Assembly (NCBI RefSeq): GCF_014859505.1
Contig: NZ_JACUUD010000001.1
Span: 26,110 to 90,109, forward strand
DNA from: Halomonas sp.
Lineage (GTDB): Bacteria > Pseudomonadota > Gammaproteobacteria > Pseudomonadales > Halomonadaceae
Reading direction: 5' to 3'
Length of the DNA stretch: 64,000 nucleotides
Shown here: positions 36,080 through 46,076 of the stretch, piece by piece
Position numbering within the stretch: the stretch's first letter is position 1
Layout: each line of letters begins with the position of its first letter
The notes under the pieces: model-generated
Seen by the model: only the letters and a program-made list of their open reading frames with translations
Told to the model about the DNA's origin: nothing
Databases searched by the model: none
Translations under genes and position numbers: made by a program

Positions 36080-37063
36080 TCAGTCGGCGCCGTTGACGAT
36101 AAAGCTCTGATCGAAACCGGCACGGCGCAGCTCGCCGCGCACTGGCTCCACCTGGTCGGCGCTGGCCAGCGGACCGACCTGCACCCGATGTACGCCCGTC
36201 GAGACGGCCACCCGCACCGGGCGAGAAAGCTCGGCCTGGAGCCTGGCCTGCAGCGCCTGGGCGCTCTCGGCGGAACCCAGGGCGGCAATCTGCAGGAAGA
36301 TGGGGGGCTCGGTGGAACCCCGGCTGGCGCTGCTGGCGACCGTCGACGAGGTATCGGCCGCCGGAGCGGGGGCGGACGCCACCTGGCGGCCGGGGGGCGC
36401 GACCGCGCCGGCGCCGTTGCGCGTGCTGCCCCCGGGCGTCCCGCCACCGTTATCGGCCAGCCACTGCTCCACGTCGATGGCCTCCACCTTCACCCGGCCG
36501 GTGCCACGATCCAGGATCTCCAGCCGCGCCGCGGCGGCGTAGGAGAGATCGATCTCGCGGTCGTTGTGGAAGGGGCCACGGTCGTTGACCCGCACGATGG
36601 CCGAGCGGCCATTGTCCTGGTTGGTGACCCGCACGTAGCTGGGCAGCGGCAGCGAGCGGTGGGCGGCGCTCATCTTGTACATGTCATAGATTTCGCCGTT
36701 GGAGGTGGCGTAGCCGTGGAACTTCTCGCCATACCAAGACGCCGTGCCCTGGCGGGCATAGCCTCGAGCATCGGGCAGCACCCGATAGGTCTTGCCCCAC
36801 ACATCATAGGTCGACCGATTGCCGCCCCGGGAGGGCGCCTCGAGGCGCGGCACCGCATCGGGGATGCGGCTGACGTCCGGGGGATCCATGGGATAGGCGT
36901 CGCCGGACATAGCGTAGCGCTCGCCCCCACCGGACGGCGCCGCCGAGGAGACAGTCCGAGACTCGCCGGGCTCCGAAGACGGCGCCTGACCGCCGCCCCC
37001 GGCACAGCCCGCCAGCGCCATGGACGCCGCGGCCACCGCCAGCCACCACCGCCGGGCGCTCAT
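36080..37063 (-). CDS. rlpA: Septal ring lytic transglycosylase RlpA (DPBB plus SPOR domain)
   Basis: Lipobox ALAGCAGG; GTASWYGEKFHGYATSNGEIYDMYKMSAAHRSLPLPSYVRVTN; C-terminal SPOR-like domain. Confidence 0.95.
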   Translation of the reverse strand: MSARRWWLAVAAASMALAGCAGGGGQAPSSEPGESRTVSSAAPSGGGERYAMSGDAYPMDPPDVSRIPDAVPRLEAPSRGGNRSTYDVWGKTYRVLPDARGYARQGTASWYGEKFHGYATSNGEIYDMYKMSAAHRSLPLPSYVRVTNQDNGRSAIVRVNDRGPFHNDREIDLSYAAAARLEILDRGTGRVKVEAIDVEQWLADNGGGTPGGSTRNGAGAVAPPGRQVASAPAPAADTSSTVASSASRGSTEPPIFLQIAALGSAESAQALQARLQAELSRPVRVAVSTGVHRVQVGPLASADQVEPVRGELRRAGFDQSFIVNGAD

Positions 37064-38118
37064 GGGCGCTCCTCCCCGTCGGCATGCACGGCATCCAGCC
37101 AGTGGGCATCCAGCGCCCGGGCCGCGGCGATGGCCTCGGCCAGCTCGGTGACCGCCATGGCGTATAGATGGCTGTGGTTGTAGCGGGTGATCACGTAGAA
37201 GTTGTGGTCGCCCAGCACGAAGCGCCAGTGGCCCTCGCCGTCCTCCAGGGAGACCGGCAGCAGCGACCGATCCGCGTCGATGTCGTCGGGCACCGTGATG
37301 CCGGCCTCGGCAACGCTACTCGCCGGGACGGCCGGCGGGCGCGCCGCACGGTTGAAGTCGATGCCCTCCGGCGGCGTCGCGGGCCCCTCGGCGTCGTGAT
37401 AGATCACCTCGCCGGCGCGCCAGCCATGCTCGGCAAAGTAGTTGCCCACGCTGCCGATGGCGTCCACCGGGTTGGTCCAGAGATCGCGAAGGCCGTCATC
37501 GTCGAAGTCCACGGCGTAGGCGCGATAGCTGGTGGGAATGAACTGCGGGTAGCCCATGGCGCCGGCGTAGGAGCCGGTGAGCTCGCCGGGGTCGACGCCC
37601 TGCTCGTGGGTGATCTCGAGGAAGGCGGCCAGCTCGCCGCGGAAGAAGCCGCCGCGGGTCGGGTGGTGGAAGGCCAGGGTGGCCAGGGAGTCGATCACCC
37701 GGTGACGGCCAGTGAAACGGCCATAGCTGGTCTCGACACCGATGATGGCGGCGACCACTTCGGGGGGCACGCCATACAGCGACTCGGCGCGCTCGAAGGC
37801 ATCGCGATGCACCTCGAGAAAGGTGACACCGCGGTGGATGCGCTCCGGCTGCAGGAAGATGGCGCGGTATTCGTCCCAGCGCAGGCGACGCTCGGCGGCA
37901 CCGGCCATGGCATCCAGCACGCCCTGCTGGAAGTCGGCGGAGGCCATGGCGGCCTCGAGCCAGTCGCGCTCGATCCCCTTGGCGGCCAGTTCCTCGACCA
38001 GTTCGCGCGTCTCGGCGTGGCGGCGCGGATCGAAGTCCGCCGCCAGGGGACTCATCGACACGCCCAGGGCGGCCATCGCGACCAGCGCCCTCACGCCATG
38101 GTTTCGAATCCGTAACAT
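37060..38118 (-). CDS. mltB: Lytic murein transglycosylase B
   Basis: IIGVETSYGRFTGRHRVIDSLATLAFHHPTRGGFFRGEL...GSYAGAMGYPQFIPTSYRAYAVDFDDDGLRDLW. Confidence 0.94.
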   Translation of the reverse strand: MLRIRNHGVRALVAMAALGVSMSPLAADFDPRRHAETRELVEELAAKGIERDWLEAAMASADFQQGVLDAMAGAAERRLRWDEYRAIFLQPERIHRGVTFLEVHRDAFERAESLYGVPPEVVAAIIGVETSYGRFTGRHRVIDSLATLAFHHPTRGGFFRGELAAFLEITHEQGVDPGELTGSYAGAMGYPQFIPTSYRAYAVDFDDDGLRDLWTNPVDAIGSVGNYFAEHGWRAGEVIYHDAEGPATPPEGIDFNRAARPPAVPASSVAEAGITVPDDIDADRSLLPVSLEDGEGHWRFVLGDHNFYVITRYNHSHLYAMAVTELAEAIAAARALDAHWLDAVHADGEERP

Positions 38119-38161
38119 GCAGCTCTCTCCCTGATTCGGCACCCTGATACCCGCAGCGGCC

Positions 38162-39322
38162 CTAGCGCGGGAGCAGGCGGCGATGCGCGTGAATGGCCAT
38201 GAGAATACCGAAACCCGCCATCAAGGTCACGCTGGAGGTGCCGCCGTAGCTGACCAGTGGCAGCGGCACGCCGACCACCGGCAGAATGCCGCTGACCATG
38301 CCCACGTTGACGAAGACATAAATGAAGAAGGTCAGGATGATGCTGCCCGCCACCAGGCGCCCGAAAGTGTCCTGGGCGCCGGCAGCCAGCCACAGGCCAC
38401 GGCTGATGATCAGCAGGTAGAGCAGCAGGATGGCGACGATGCCCACCAGGCCGAACTCCTCGCCGAGCACGGCGACGATGAAGTCGGTATGGCGCTCGGG
38501 CAGGAACTCCAGCTGGGACTGGGTGCCCTGCAGCCAGCCCTTGCCGAACACCCCGCCGCTGCCGATGGCGGTGGTGGACTGAATGATGTTCCAGCCCGAC
38601 CCCAGGGGGTCGCTGTTGGGATCGAGGAAGGTCAGCACCCGCTGGCGCTGGTAGTTGTGCAGGTTCATCCACAGCAGCGGCAGCGCCGCGGCGGCGATCA
38701 CCGCCAGGGCGGCGATGAAACGCCAGGAGAGCCCTGCCAGCAGCACCACGAAGACCGCCGCCGACGTCACCAGCAGCGAGGTGCCCAGATCGGGCTGCCT
38801 GGCGATCAGCACCACCGGTACGGCGATCAATACCACGCACACCGCGATATCACGCAGGCGCGGGGGAAGCTCCTGGCGGCTCAGGTAGGCGGCCACCATC
38901 AGCGGCACCGCCAGCTTCATCATCTCCGACGGCTGGAAGCGAATGACCCCCGGGATCACCAGCCAGCGCTGGGCGCCCATGCCGACGTCGCCGAAGAGTT
39001 CCACGGCCACCAGCAGCAGCACGCCGAGCAGATAGACCGCCAGCGCCCAGCGCAGCAGGGTCGACGGCGTCAGCTGGGCGAGAAAAAACATCACCGCAAG
39101 CGCCACCCCGAAGCGGATGCCCTGGGCGATCACTGCCTCGAGGCGCTGACCGCTGGCGCTGTAGAGCACCACCAGGCCCGACGCCATCAGCAGCAACAGC
39201 ATGCCCAGCAGCCAGGGGTCCAGATGGATTCGCTCCCAGAGGCTGCGGCGCCGGGAGATCCCGCTGGCCGGGGCGCGTACCGGGTGGGGTCGCAGCACCC
39301 GGGTGAGGTCGATCATGCCCAT
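38162..39322 (-). CDS. rodA: Rod shape-determining protein RodA (SEDS glycosyltransferase)
   Basis: Polytopic SEDS protein; QSQLEFLPERHTDFIVAVLGEEFGLVG and PLPLVSYGGTSSVTLMAGFG. Confidence 0.96.
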   Translation of the reverse strand: MGMIDLTRVLRPHPVRAPASGISRRRSLWERIHLDPWLLGMLLLLMASGLVVLYSASGQRLEAVIAQGIRFGVALAVMFFLAQLTPSTLLRWALAVYLLGVLLLVAVELFGDVGMGAQRWLVIPGVIRFQPSEMMKLAVPLMVAAYLSRQELPPRLRDIAVCVVLIAVPVVLIARQPDLGTSLLVTSAAVFVVLLAGLSWRFIAALAVIAAAALPLLWMNLHNYQRQRVLTFLDPNSDPLGSGWNIIQSTTAIGSGGVFGKGWLQGTQSQLEFLPERHTDFIVAVLGEEFGLVGIVAILLLYLLIISRGLWLAAGAQDTFGRLVAGSIILTFFIYVFVNVGMVSGILPVVGVPLPLVSYGGTSSVTLMAGFGILMAIHAHRRLLPR

Positions 39323-39325
39323 GGG

Positions 39326-41233
39326 TCAGTTCCCCGCGACTCGGCCATCGTCATCCTCCATTGCCTCGCGCAGCTCCTCCACGTCGGGTTCGCGATCCCT
39401 TAGCAGCCACGCGTCGGTCATGGCCCGGGCCAGGTGGGCAGCGTGGGTACTGCCACCGCCGGCGTTCTCGACGATCACCGATACCGCGATCTGGGGGTCA
39501 TCGGTGGGGGCGAAGGCCATGAACAGCGCGTGGTCGCGCAGCCGCTCGGCCAGCTCCTCGGCGTTGTAACGCTGGTCCTGGCCCAGCGAAAAGACCTGGG
39601 CGGTGCCGGACTTGCCGGCCATGCGGTACTCGAGCCCCACCCCGGTGCGCCGCGCCGTGCCCTCGTGGCCGGTCATCACCTTCTCCATGCCGGAGAAGAT
39701 CCGGTCCCACCAGGCGTCATTGGGAATCTCGATGTCCGGCGGGGTCTCGGGTACCCGCTCGGGCACCGGCGAGTCACCGATGCGGCTGGCCAGGCGCGGC
39801 TTGACCCACTGGCCTCGGTTGGCCAGCACCGCCGTGGCGGTGGCCAGCTGAAGCGGCGTGACCTGCCAGTAGCCCTGGCCGATGCCCACCGAGAGGGTCT
39901 CACCCGGGTACCAGGGCTGGTTGAAGCGACCCCGTTTCCAATCCCGCGACGGCATCAGGGCCGTGCTCTCGCCAAAGATGTCGTGGCCCACCCGTTGCCC
40001 GAAACCGAAGGCACTCATGTTGTCGTGGAGCCGGTCGATGCCCAGTTCGTGGGCCAGTGAGTAATAGTAGGTGTTATTGGAGACGGCGATGGAGCGCTCC
40101 ATGTCCACTCGGCCGTGTCCCCAGCGCAGCCAGTTACGGTAACGCCGGGAGTCGTTGGGCAGCTGGTAGAAGCCGGGGTCGTGGATCGCCCGGTCCGGGG
40201 TGATCACCCCTTCCGCCAGGCCGGCGAATGCCAGGAAAGGCTTGATGGTGGAGCCAGGCGGGTAGTGGCCGCGAATCGCCCGGTTGTAGAGCGGCAGGTC
40301 GAGGTTCTCCTGCAGCGCCCGGTAGGAGGCTACGTCGATGCCGGTGACGAACTGGTTGCTGTCGAACCCCGGCGCCGAGACCATCGCCAGGATCTCGCCG
40401 GTCTGTGGCGCGACGGCCACGATGGAGCCGCGGCGGCCATCCATGAGCTCGTAGGCCAGCTTCTGCATCTTACGGTCTATAGTCAGGGTCAGGTGCTGGC
40501 CCGGCACCGGGTCGGTACGCCCCAGTTCGCGCAGCACCCGTCCACGAGCGTTGGTCTCCACCTTGCGCAACCCCGCCTGCCCGTGCAGCTCGTCCTCGTA
40601 GAAGCGCTCGACGCCGGTCTTACCCATGAAGTGGGTGCCGGCGTAGCGGCCAGTATCCAGGGTCGCCAGCTCCTCGGCGTTGATACGGCCCACATAGCCC
40701 AGGGCGTGGGCCATGACCTCGGCATCCGGGTAGAAGCGCAGCAGCTGCGCCTCCACCTCGACGCCGGGCAGCAGGTGACGGTTCACCGACACCCGAGCGA
40801 TCTGATCCTCGTCGAGGTCGCTCATCAGCAGCGCCGGCTGGAAGGGACGCTGGCGCTGGCGGGAGCGCAGCCGGAACGCCTCGGCCTCCTCGTCGGAGAG
40901 CTCGAGCAGCTCCACCAGCAGCGCCAGGGTGGCGTCCAGGTCGTCGACCCGCTCGCGCACCAGGGTGAGGTTGTAGGTGGGTCGGTTCTCGGCCAGCAGC
41001 ACGCCGTTGCGGTCGTAGATCAGCCCGCGAGTAGGCGGCAGCGGCTCGACCCGCACGCGATTCTTCTCGGAGCGGGTGCTGTAGACCTCGTGCTGGACCA
41101 CCTGCAGGTAGGCCAGCCGCCCCATCAGCAGGCCGGTCATGGCGAACACCAGCACGACGGCTAGCAGCGCCCGCACCCGGAAGATGCGCAGCGCCTGCTC
41201 GGGGCTCTTGAGGTTGTCGCGATTCTTGCGCAT
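39326..41233 (-). CDS. mrdA: Penicillin-binding protein 2
   Basis: GSTIKPFLAFAGL, SNNTYYYSLA, AGKSGTAQVFSL; adjacent to rodA. Confidence 0.96.
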   Translation of the reverse strand: MRKNRDNLKSPEQALRIFRVRALLAVVLVFAMTGLLMGRLAYLQVVQHEVYSTRSEKNRVRVEPLPPTRGLIYDRNGVLLAENRPTYNLTLVRERVDDLDATLALLVELLELSDEEAEAFRLRSRQRQRPFQPALLMSDLDEDQIARVSVNRHLLPGVEVEAQLLRFYPDAEVMAHALGYVGRINAEELATLDTGRYAGTHFMGKTGVERFYEDELHGQAGLRKVETNARGRVLRELGRTDPVPGQHLTLTIDRKMQKLAYELMDGRRGSIVAVAPQTGEILAMVSAPGFDSNQFVTGIDVASYRALQENLDLPLYNRAIRGHYPPGSTIKPFLAFAGLAEGVITPDRAIHDPGFYQLPNDSRRYRNWLRWGHGRVDMERSIAVSNNTYYYSLAHELGIDRLHDNMSAFGFGQRVGHDIFGESTALMPSRDWKRGRFNQPWYPGETLSVGIGQGYWQVTPLQLATATAVLANRGQWVKPRLASRIGDSPVPERVPETPPDIEIPNDAWWDRIFSGMEKVMTGHEGTARRTGVGLEYRMAGKSGTAQVFSLGQDQRYNAEELAERLRDHALFMAFAPTDDPQIAVSVIVENAGGGSTHAAHLARAMTDAWLLRDREPDVEELREAMEDDDGRVAGN

Positions 41234-41257
41234 CGCACTCTCGGCCGGGCGGCTCGG

Positions 41258-41725
41258 TCAGCGGTGGTAGGGGTGCCCCACCATCAGGGTCCAGGCGCGG
41301 TAAAGCTGCTCGGCGAGCAGGATCCGCACCAGCGGGTGGGGCAGGGTCAGCGGCGACAGCGACCAACGCTGGTCGGCGGCGGCGGAGAGTCCCGGCTCGA
41401 GGCCGTCGGGACCGCCCACCAGCAGCGCCACGTCGCGCCCGGCGAGGCGCCAGGCATCGGCCTGGGCGGCGAGCTGCTCGGTGCTCCAGGGCTTTCCCCC
41501 CACCTCCAGGACCACCACATGCTCGTCACCGCGCAAGCGGGAGCGCAGGCGCTCTGCCTCCATAGCCATGGCGCGGGGAATGTCGGCATTCTTGCCGCGC
41601 TGGCCGGGGGCGATCTCCTCCACCTCGAGGCTGAAGTCCCGCGGCAGGCGCTTTCGGTACTCCTCGACGCCCTCGTTGACCCAGGCGGGCATGCGGGTGC
41701 CCACCGCCAGCAGGCGGACCTTCAT
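41258..41725 (-). CDS. rlmH: 23S rRNA (pseudouridine1915-N3)-methyltransferase
   Basis: [38 protein letters not shown]...[13 protein letters not shown]...[30 protein letters not shown]. Confidence 0.96.
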   Translation of the reverse strand: MKVRLLAVGTRMPAWVNEGVEEYRKRLPRDFSLEVEEIAPGQRGKNADIPRAMAMEAERLRSRLRGDEHVVVLEVGGKPWSTEQLAAQADAWRLAGRDVALLVGGPDGLEPGLSAAADQRWSLSPLTLPHPLVRILLAEQLYRAWTLMVGHPYHR

Positions 41726-42087
41726 GCGCCGGAGGCCTCGCCCTCGCTGCGCTCGGCGTCGCTGGGCAGATCGGCCCACAGGCGCTCGAGGTCGTAGAGC
41801 TGGCGGGTTTCCGGCAGCATCACGTGAACCACCACGTCCCCCAGGTCCACCAGCACCCAGTCGGCGCCGTTCTCGCCCTCGACGCCCAACGGCTGGAGGC
41901 CGGCCTCCTTGGCCTTCTGAACCACATTATTGGCCAGGGCCGAGACGTGACGGGTGGAGGTGCCGCTGGCGATGACCATCAGGTCCGTCACGCTGGTCAG
42001 GTGCGAGACATCCAGCAGGGCGATGTCCTTGGCCTTGAGGTCCTCCAGCGCGTCAATCGCCAGAGTCTTGAGTGCGTCAGTATGCAT
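41722..42087 (-). CDS. rsfS: Ribosomal silencing factor RsfS
   Basis: [44 protein letters not shown]...[29 protein letters not shown]. Confidence 0.96.
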   Translation of the reverse strand: MHTDALKTLAIDALEDLKAKDIALLDVSHLTSVTDLMVIASGTSTRHVSALANNVVQKAKEAGLQPLGVEGENGADWVLVDLGDVVVHVMLPETRQLYDLERLWADLPSDAERSEGEASGA

Positions 42088-42161
42088 AGGGTCTTCTGTC
42101 TGAATGTCGTTGATCGACCATTGTACCGGGTTGACCGCACGCTGGCAGCGCCCGTTCCCGG

Positions 42162-42857
42162 TCAGTGCCGATAGAGGCCGTGCTCGAGCAGGTGGCGCTC
42201 CACCGCCTCGGGGAGCAGATAGCGAACGCTTCTGCCCTCGGCCAGGCGGCGGCGCACCTCGGTGGCCGAGATCGCCATGCGCGAGGGCAGCGCCAGGCGC
42301 AGCAGGCCACCGGCGGGGCTCGCCATCAGCGCCTCCACCCCGTCCACCTCGCGGCCCCCGATCAGCGCGGTCAGGGCCGCCGGCAGCGGCGCCTCGAAGT
42401 CGGGGCGGTCGATCACCACCAGGTGGGCCAGGGCGAAGAGCCGCTCGGGCTCGTGCCAGTCGGCCAGGCGCAGGAAGGCGTCATGGCCCAGCGCCATCAC
42501 CAGGCGCGCCCCGGGGCCGACCTCCTCGCGCAGCGAGGCCAGGGTATCGGCGCTGAAGGAGGGGCCTGCACGATACAGCTCCCGGGGATCGGCCACCAGA
42601 CCGGGAGTGTCGCCGATGCCGAGGCGCAGCAGCGCCAGGCGCTGCTGCGGGGCGACCCGCGGCTCGCCGCGCAGCGGGGGCACGCTGGCCGGGATCATGT
42701 GGACCCGGTCCAGCTCGAGCGCCTCGCGGAGCTCCACGGCGCTGCGCAGGTGGCCCAGGTGCACCGGGTCGAAGGTGCCGCCGAGCATGGCGAGGCGCGC
42801 CGGCCTGGGCGGGTCGACCTCCCCCGCCGGCAGCGGCAGGTGTGCACCCTGGCTCAC
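42162..42857 (-). CDS. nadD: Nicotinate-nucleotide adenylyltransferase (GTG start overlapping proA stop)
   Basis: [26 protein letters not shown]...[44 protein letters not shown] overlap 42854-42857. Confidence 0.94.
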   Translation of the reverse strand: MSQGAHLPLPAGEVDPPRPARLAMLGGTFDPVHLGHLRSAVELREALELDRVHMIPASVPPLRGEPRVAPQQRLALLRLGIGDTPGLVADPRELYRAGPSFSADTLASLREEVGPGARLVMALGHDAFLRLADWHEPERLFALAHLVVIDRPDFEAPLPAALTALIGGREVDGVEALMASPAGGLLRLALPSRMAISATEVRRRLAEGRSVRYLLPEAVERHLLEHGLYRH

Positions 42858-44146
42858 TGGCGGATCTGGCCGTCGCCCAGCACCACGTACTTGCGGGTGG
42901 TGAGCCCCTCGAGGCCCACCGGCCCACGGGCGTGCAACTTGTCGGTGGAGATGCCGATCTCGGCACCCAGGCCATACTCGAAGCCATCGGCAAAGCGGGT
43001 GGAGGCATTGACCATCACCGAGCTGGAGTCCACCTCGGCCAGGAAGCGCCGGGCCAGGCCGTAGTCGCTGGTGACGATGGCATCGGTGTGATGGGAACCG
43101 TGGCGCTCGATGTGCTCGATGGCGGCCTCGATGCCGTCCATCACGCGCACCGCCAGCACTGGCGCCAGGTACTCCGTGTCCCAGTCCGCTTCGCTGGCGG
43201 CGGCGGCCTGGGGCAGGATCGCCCGGGTGCGTTCGCAGCCGCGCAACTCCACCCCATGCTCGGCATAGGCCGCGGCGAGACGGGGCAGCAGGGTCGCGGC
43301 CACCGGCGCATCCACCAGCAGGGTCTCCATGGTGTTGCAGGTGCCGTAGCGGTGGGTCTTGGCGTTGACGGCGATGGCGAAGGCCTTGTCGAGGTCCGCC
43401 GTGGCGTCCACGTAGACATGACAGATGCCATCGAGATGCTTGATCACAGGCACCCGGGCCTCGCGGGAGATCCGCTCGATCAGCGACTTGCCGCCGCGGG
43501 GGATGATCACGTCGACATACTCGGGCATGGCGATCAGGCGACCCACGGCAGCGCGGTCGGTGGTGGCCACCACCTGAACGGCGCCCTCGGGCAGGCCGGC
43601 GTCGGCCAGGCCATCGCGCAGGCACTCGGCGATGGCAGTGTTAGAGTCACGCGCTTCGCTGCCGCCGCGCAGGATCGCCGCGTTGCCCGACTTGAGGCAC
43701 AGGCTGGCCGCCTCGACGGTGACGTTGGGCCGTGACTCGTAGATGATGCCGATCACCCCCAGCGGCACGCGCATCTGCCCCACCTGGATGCCGCTCGGCC
43801 GAAAACGCAGGCCGTCGATCTCGCCGACCGGATCGGGCAGGGCCGCCACCTGGTGGAGCCCCTCGATCATGGCGTCGATGCGCGCCGGAGTGAGTTCCAG
43901 ACGGTCGAGCAGCGCGGCATCGAGCCCCCCGGCCCGGCCGCGGGCCATGTCATCGGCGTTGGCCGCGGCAATCGCCTCGCGGCGTGCCTCCAGGCGCGCC
44001 GCAATGGCCAGCAGGGCGGCGTTCTTGGCACCGCTGGAGGCGCGGCGCATGGCCGCCGCGGCCTGGCGGGCCGCCTGGCCGAGGCCGGTCATGTAGGCTT
44101 CGACGTCCCGGATCGCCTCGTCCGTGGAGATGACTTGTGCTGACAT
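42854..44146 (-). CDS. proA: Glutamate-5-semialdehyde dehydrogenase
   Basis: [39 protein letters not shown]...[12 protein letters not shown]...[20 protein letters not shown]. Confidence 0.96.
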   Translation of the reverse strand: MSAQVISTDEAIRDVEAYMTGLGQAARQAAAAMRRASSGAKNAALLAIAARLEARREAIAAANADDMARGRAGGLDAALLDRLELTPARIDAMIEGLHQVAALPDPVGEIDGLRFRPSGIQVGQMRVPLGVIGIIYESRPNVTVEAASLCLKSGNAAILRGGSEARDSNTAIAECLRDGLADAGLPEGAVQVVATTDRAAVGRLIAMPEYVDVIIPRGGKSLIERISREARVPVIKHLDGICHVYVDATADLDKAFAIAVNAKTHRYGTCNTMETLLVDAPVAATLLPRLAAAYAEHGVELRGCERTRAILPQAAAASEADWDTEYLAPVLAVRVMDGIEAAIEHIERHGSHHTDAIVTSDYGLARRFLAEVDSSSVMVNASTRFADGFEYGLGAEIGISTDKLHARGPVGLEGLTTRKYVVLGDGQIRQ

Positions 44147-44251
44147 GCCGAAAGGGGTCTCCTGTGGGCGTGGCCAGACGGACCGGCCACGGCGTTATAC
44201 TGGCGCGGCCAGGCCACGCGAATTCGGGAAAGGGAGACATAGTAAGTCACC

Positions 44252-45121
44252 ATGCAGAGCAAGTACAAAGTCGGCCTGCTGCGCCTCAACCTGGTGCTGG
44301 CGGCCCTGCTGCCGGCGCTGATGGCGCCGGCCTCGACGAATGTGACCGAGGCCCTGCTGCTGTGGATGGCCGCCGGCTGGCTGGCCGTCTCGGCCGCGCT
44401 GGTGGAATTCAGCCACCGCCGCCCGGCCCTGGTGCCCTGGCAGCTGCTGCCCAGCCTGCTGCTGACCGCCCTGCTGTTTACCGCCCCCGAGCGCTTCCCG
44501 CTATGGCTGTGGGCCTGGGGGGCGCTGGTCATGCTACCCCAGCCGGCCTGGATGTCGGGACTCAACCTGCTGCTGGCCACGCTCTCCTGGGGGGGGCTCG
44601 CCCGCGCCATGCCGCCGGAACAGGCGGCATTCGCCGGCGCCGTGCTGGCGGCACTGCTGCTGCTGGGACTCTCCCGCTCCCGGGATCTGGCGCCGCTGCG
44701 CGGCGTGGCCCGCCAACGCGCTCACCTGGCGCCGGGTCTGCGTCTTTGGCCCCGCGCCCAGCTGAGCCGCGACCTCACCCGGGAGCGGGCCCGGGTGCAC
44801 CGCGACGGGGTCCATGGCGAACTCCTGCTGCTGCGCACCGGACGGCCGCGCTTCTGGTCCCAGGCCCAGCGGCTCTGCGCCCTGACCCGCAGCTTCGAGC
44901 ACTGCTACCGACTCGATGGTCATACCCTGGCCGCCCTGCTGCTCTCTCCAGATGCCGAACAGGCCGAACGACGTCGTGCCGATCTGCTGGCCCAGTTGGG
45001 GCCCATCCAGCGACTTCGCGCCACGCCACTGGCCCGTGTCGTCTCGCTGGCGGAAGAGTGTCGAGCGCTGGAACGCCAGACCGGCGCGGCGGACGTGAAC
45101 AAGGGAGCGGGACATGGCTGA
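44252..45121 (+). CDS. Polytopic membrane protein with C-terminal degenerate GGDEF-like domain
   Basis: N-terminal TM helices; C-terminal soluble region (LWPRAQLSRDLTRERARVHRDGVHGELLLLRTGR...CYRLDGHTLAALLLSPDAEQAERRRADLLAQL); overlaps the next gene. Confidence 0.55.
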   Translation: MQSKYKVGLLRLNLVLAALLPALMAPASTNVTEALLLWMAAGWLAVSAALVEFSHRRPALVPWQLLPSLLLTALLFTAPERFPLWLWAWGALVMLPQPAWMSGLNLLLATLSWGGLARAMPPEQAAFAGAVLAALLLLGLSRSRDLAPLRGVARQRAHLAPGLRLWPRAQLSRDLTRERARVHRDGVHGELLLLRTGRPRFWSQAQRLCALTRSFEHCYRLDGHTLAALLLSPDAEQAERRRADLLAQLGPIQRLRATPLARVVSLAEECRALERQTGAADVNKGAGHG

Positions 45122-46040
45122 ACTCCAGCACGCCAGGCTCCACGCCAGCCTCTACGCCCTCACCGCCCTTCTGCTGGCCGGCCAGGCCGCCTGGTTCTAT
45201 CTGGTCGGCGACTACGGCCGCATCCTGCTGCCGGCACTGCTCGCCCCGCTGCTGATCACGGCCGCCCTGATGCGCCTGGGCCAGCCCGAGACCGCCCGGC
45301 TATCGGCCTACCTGGTGCTGGTGTGCGGCTACCTGCTGGTCGCCATGGAGCTGCCTGTGCAGTCGTCCCTGGCACCCTTCTGGCTGGGCCTGCCACCCGT
45401 GCTGACCCTGCTGCTGTTGCCGCTGGGGCCGGCCATGCTGCTCAACCTCACCCTGACGCCGGTCTGGCTGCTGCTGGGCGAGAGCCTGCTCGACCTTGAC
45501 CTGGCGCTCGGCTACCTGAGCCTGGTGATGGTGGCCGGCCTGGCCCCCTGGGAGATCCTCCATCAGCGGGCCCTGCTGCAGGCGACTGACCCCCTCGACG
45601 AGGAATGCGATGCTATACGGCGCAGCGCCCTCCACGAGCGCCTGCACAGCGAATGCGAGCGCGCCGAGCTGCTCGACCAGCGCCTGGCGGTGATGGTCAT
45701 CCACCTGCCTCAGCTGGAGATGGCAGGCGAGCAGTTCGGCCCCGGGGCCAGAAGAGCCCTGCTCAAGTCCCTGTGCGACACGGTGGTCGGCTGCAGCCGC
45801 GACCACGACCTGCTCGGGCGCGAGGGGGATGCCGACTTCTGGCTGGTGCTGCCGGACACCTCCGAGAACGGCGCCCTGCTGGTTCGCCAGCGCCTCGAGG
45901 AGGCGCTGCATCGCAAGGTGCTGCTGGACACCGGCCCGGTGGAGTCACGCCTGACCGATTGCCATCTGGGCCGGGGCGAGTCGCCGCTACGCTTCATCCA
46001 GCGACTGCAGGCCACCGCCCAGCGACACGCCGAGTCCTGA
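45114..46040 (+). CDS. Polytopic membrane protein with degenerate GGDEF domain
   Basis: TDPLDEECDAIRRSALHERLHSECERAELLDQRLAVMVIHLPQLE...HDLLGREGDADFWLVLPDTSENGALLVRQRLEEAL follows the GGDEF layout, with REGDADF in place of RYGGDEF. Confidence 0.7.
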   Translation: MAELQHARLHASLYALTALLLAGQAAWFYLVGDYGRILLPALLAPLLITAALMRLGQPETARLSAYLVLVCGYLLVAMELPVQSSLAPFWLGLPPVLTLLLLPLGPAMLLNLTLTPVWLLLGESLLDLDLALGYLSLVMVAGLAPWEILHQRALLQATDPLDEECDAIRRSALHERLHSECERAELLDQRLAVMVIHLPQLEMAGEQFGPGARRALLKSLCDTVVGCSRDHDLLGREGDADFWLVLPDTSENGALLVRQRLEEALHRKVLLDTGPVESRLTDCHLGRGESPLRFIQRLQATAQRHAES

Positions 46041-46076
46041 TCCCGACCCCCAGGCCAGACCGACACGGAGTCTTAC

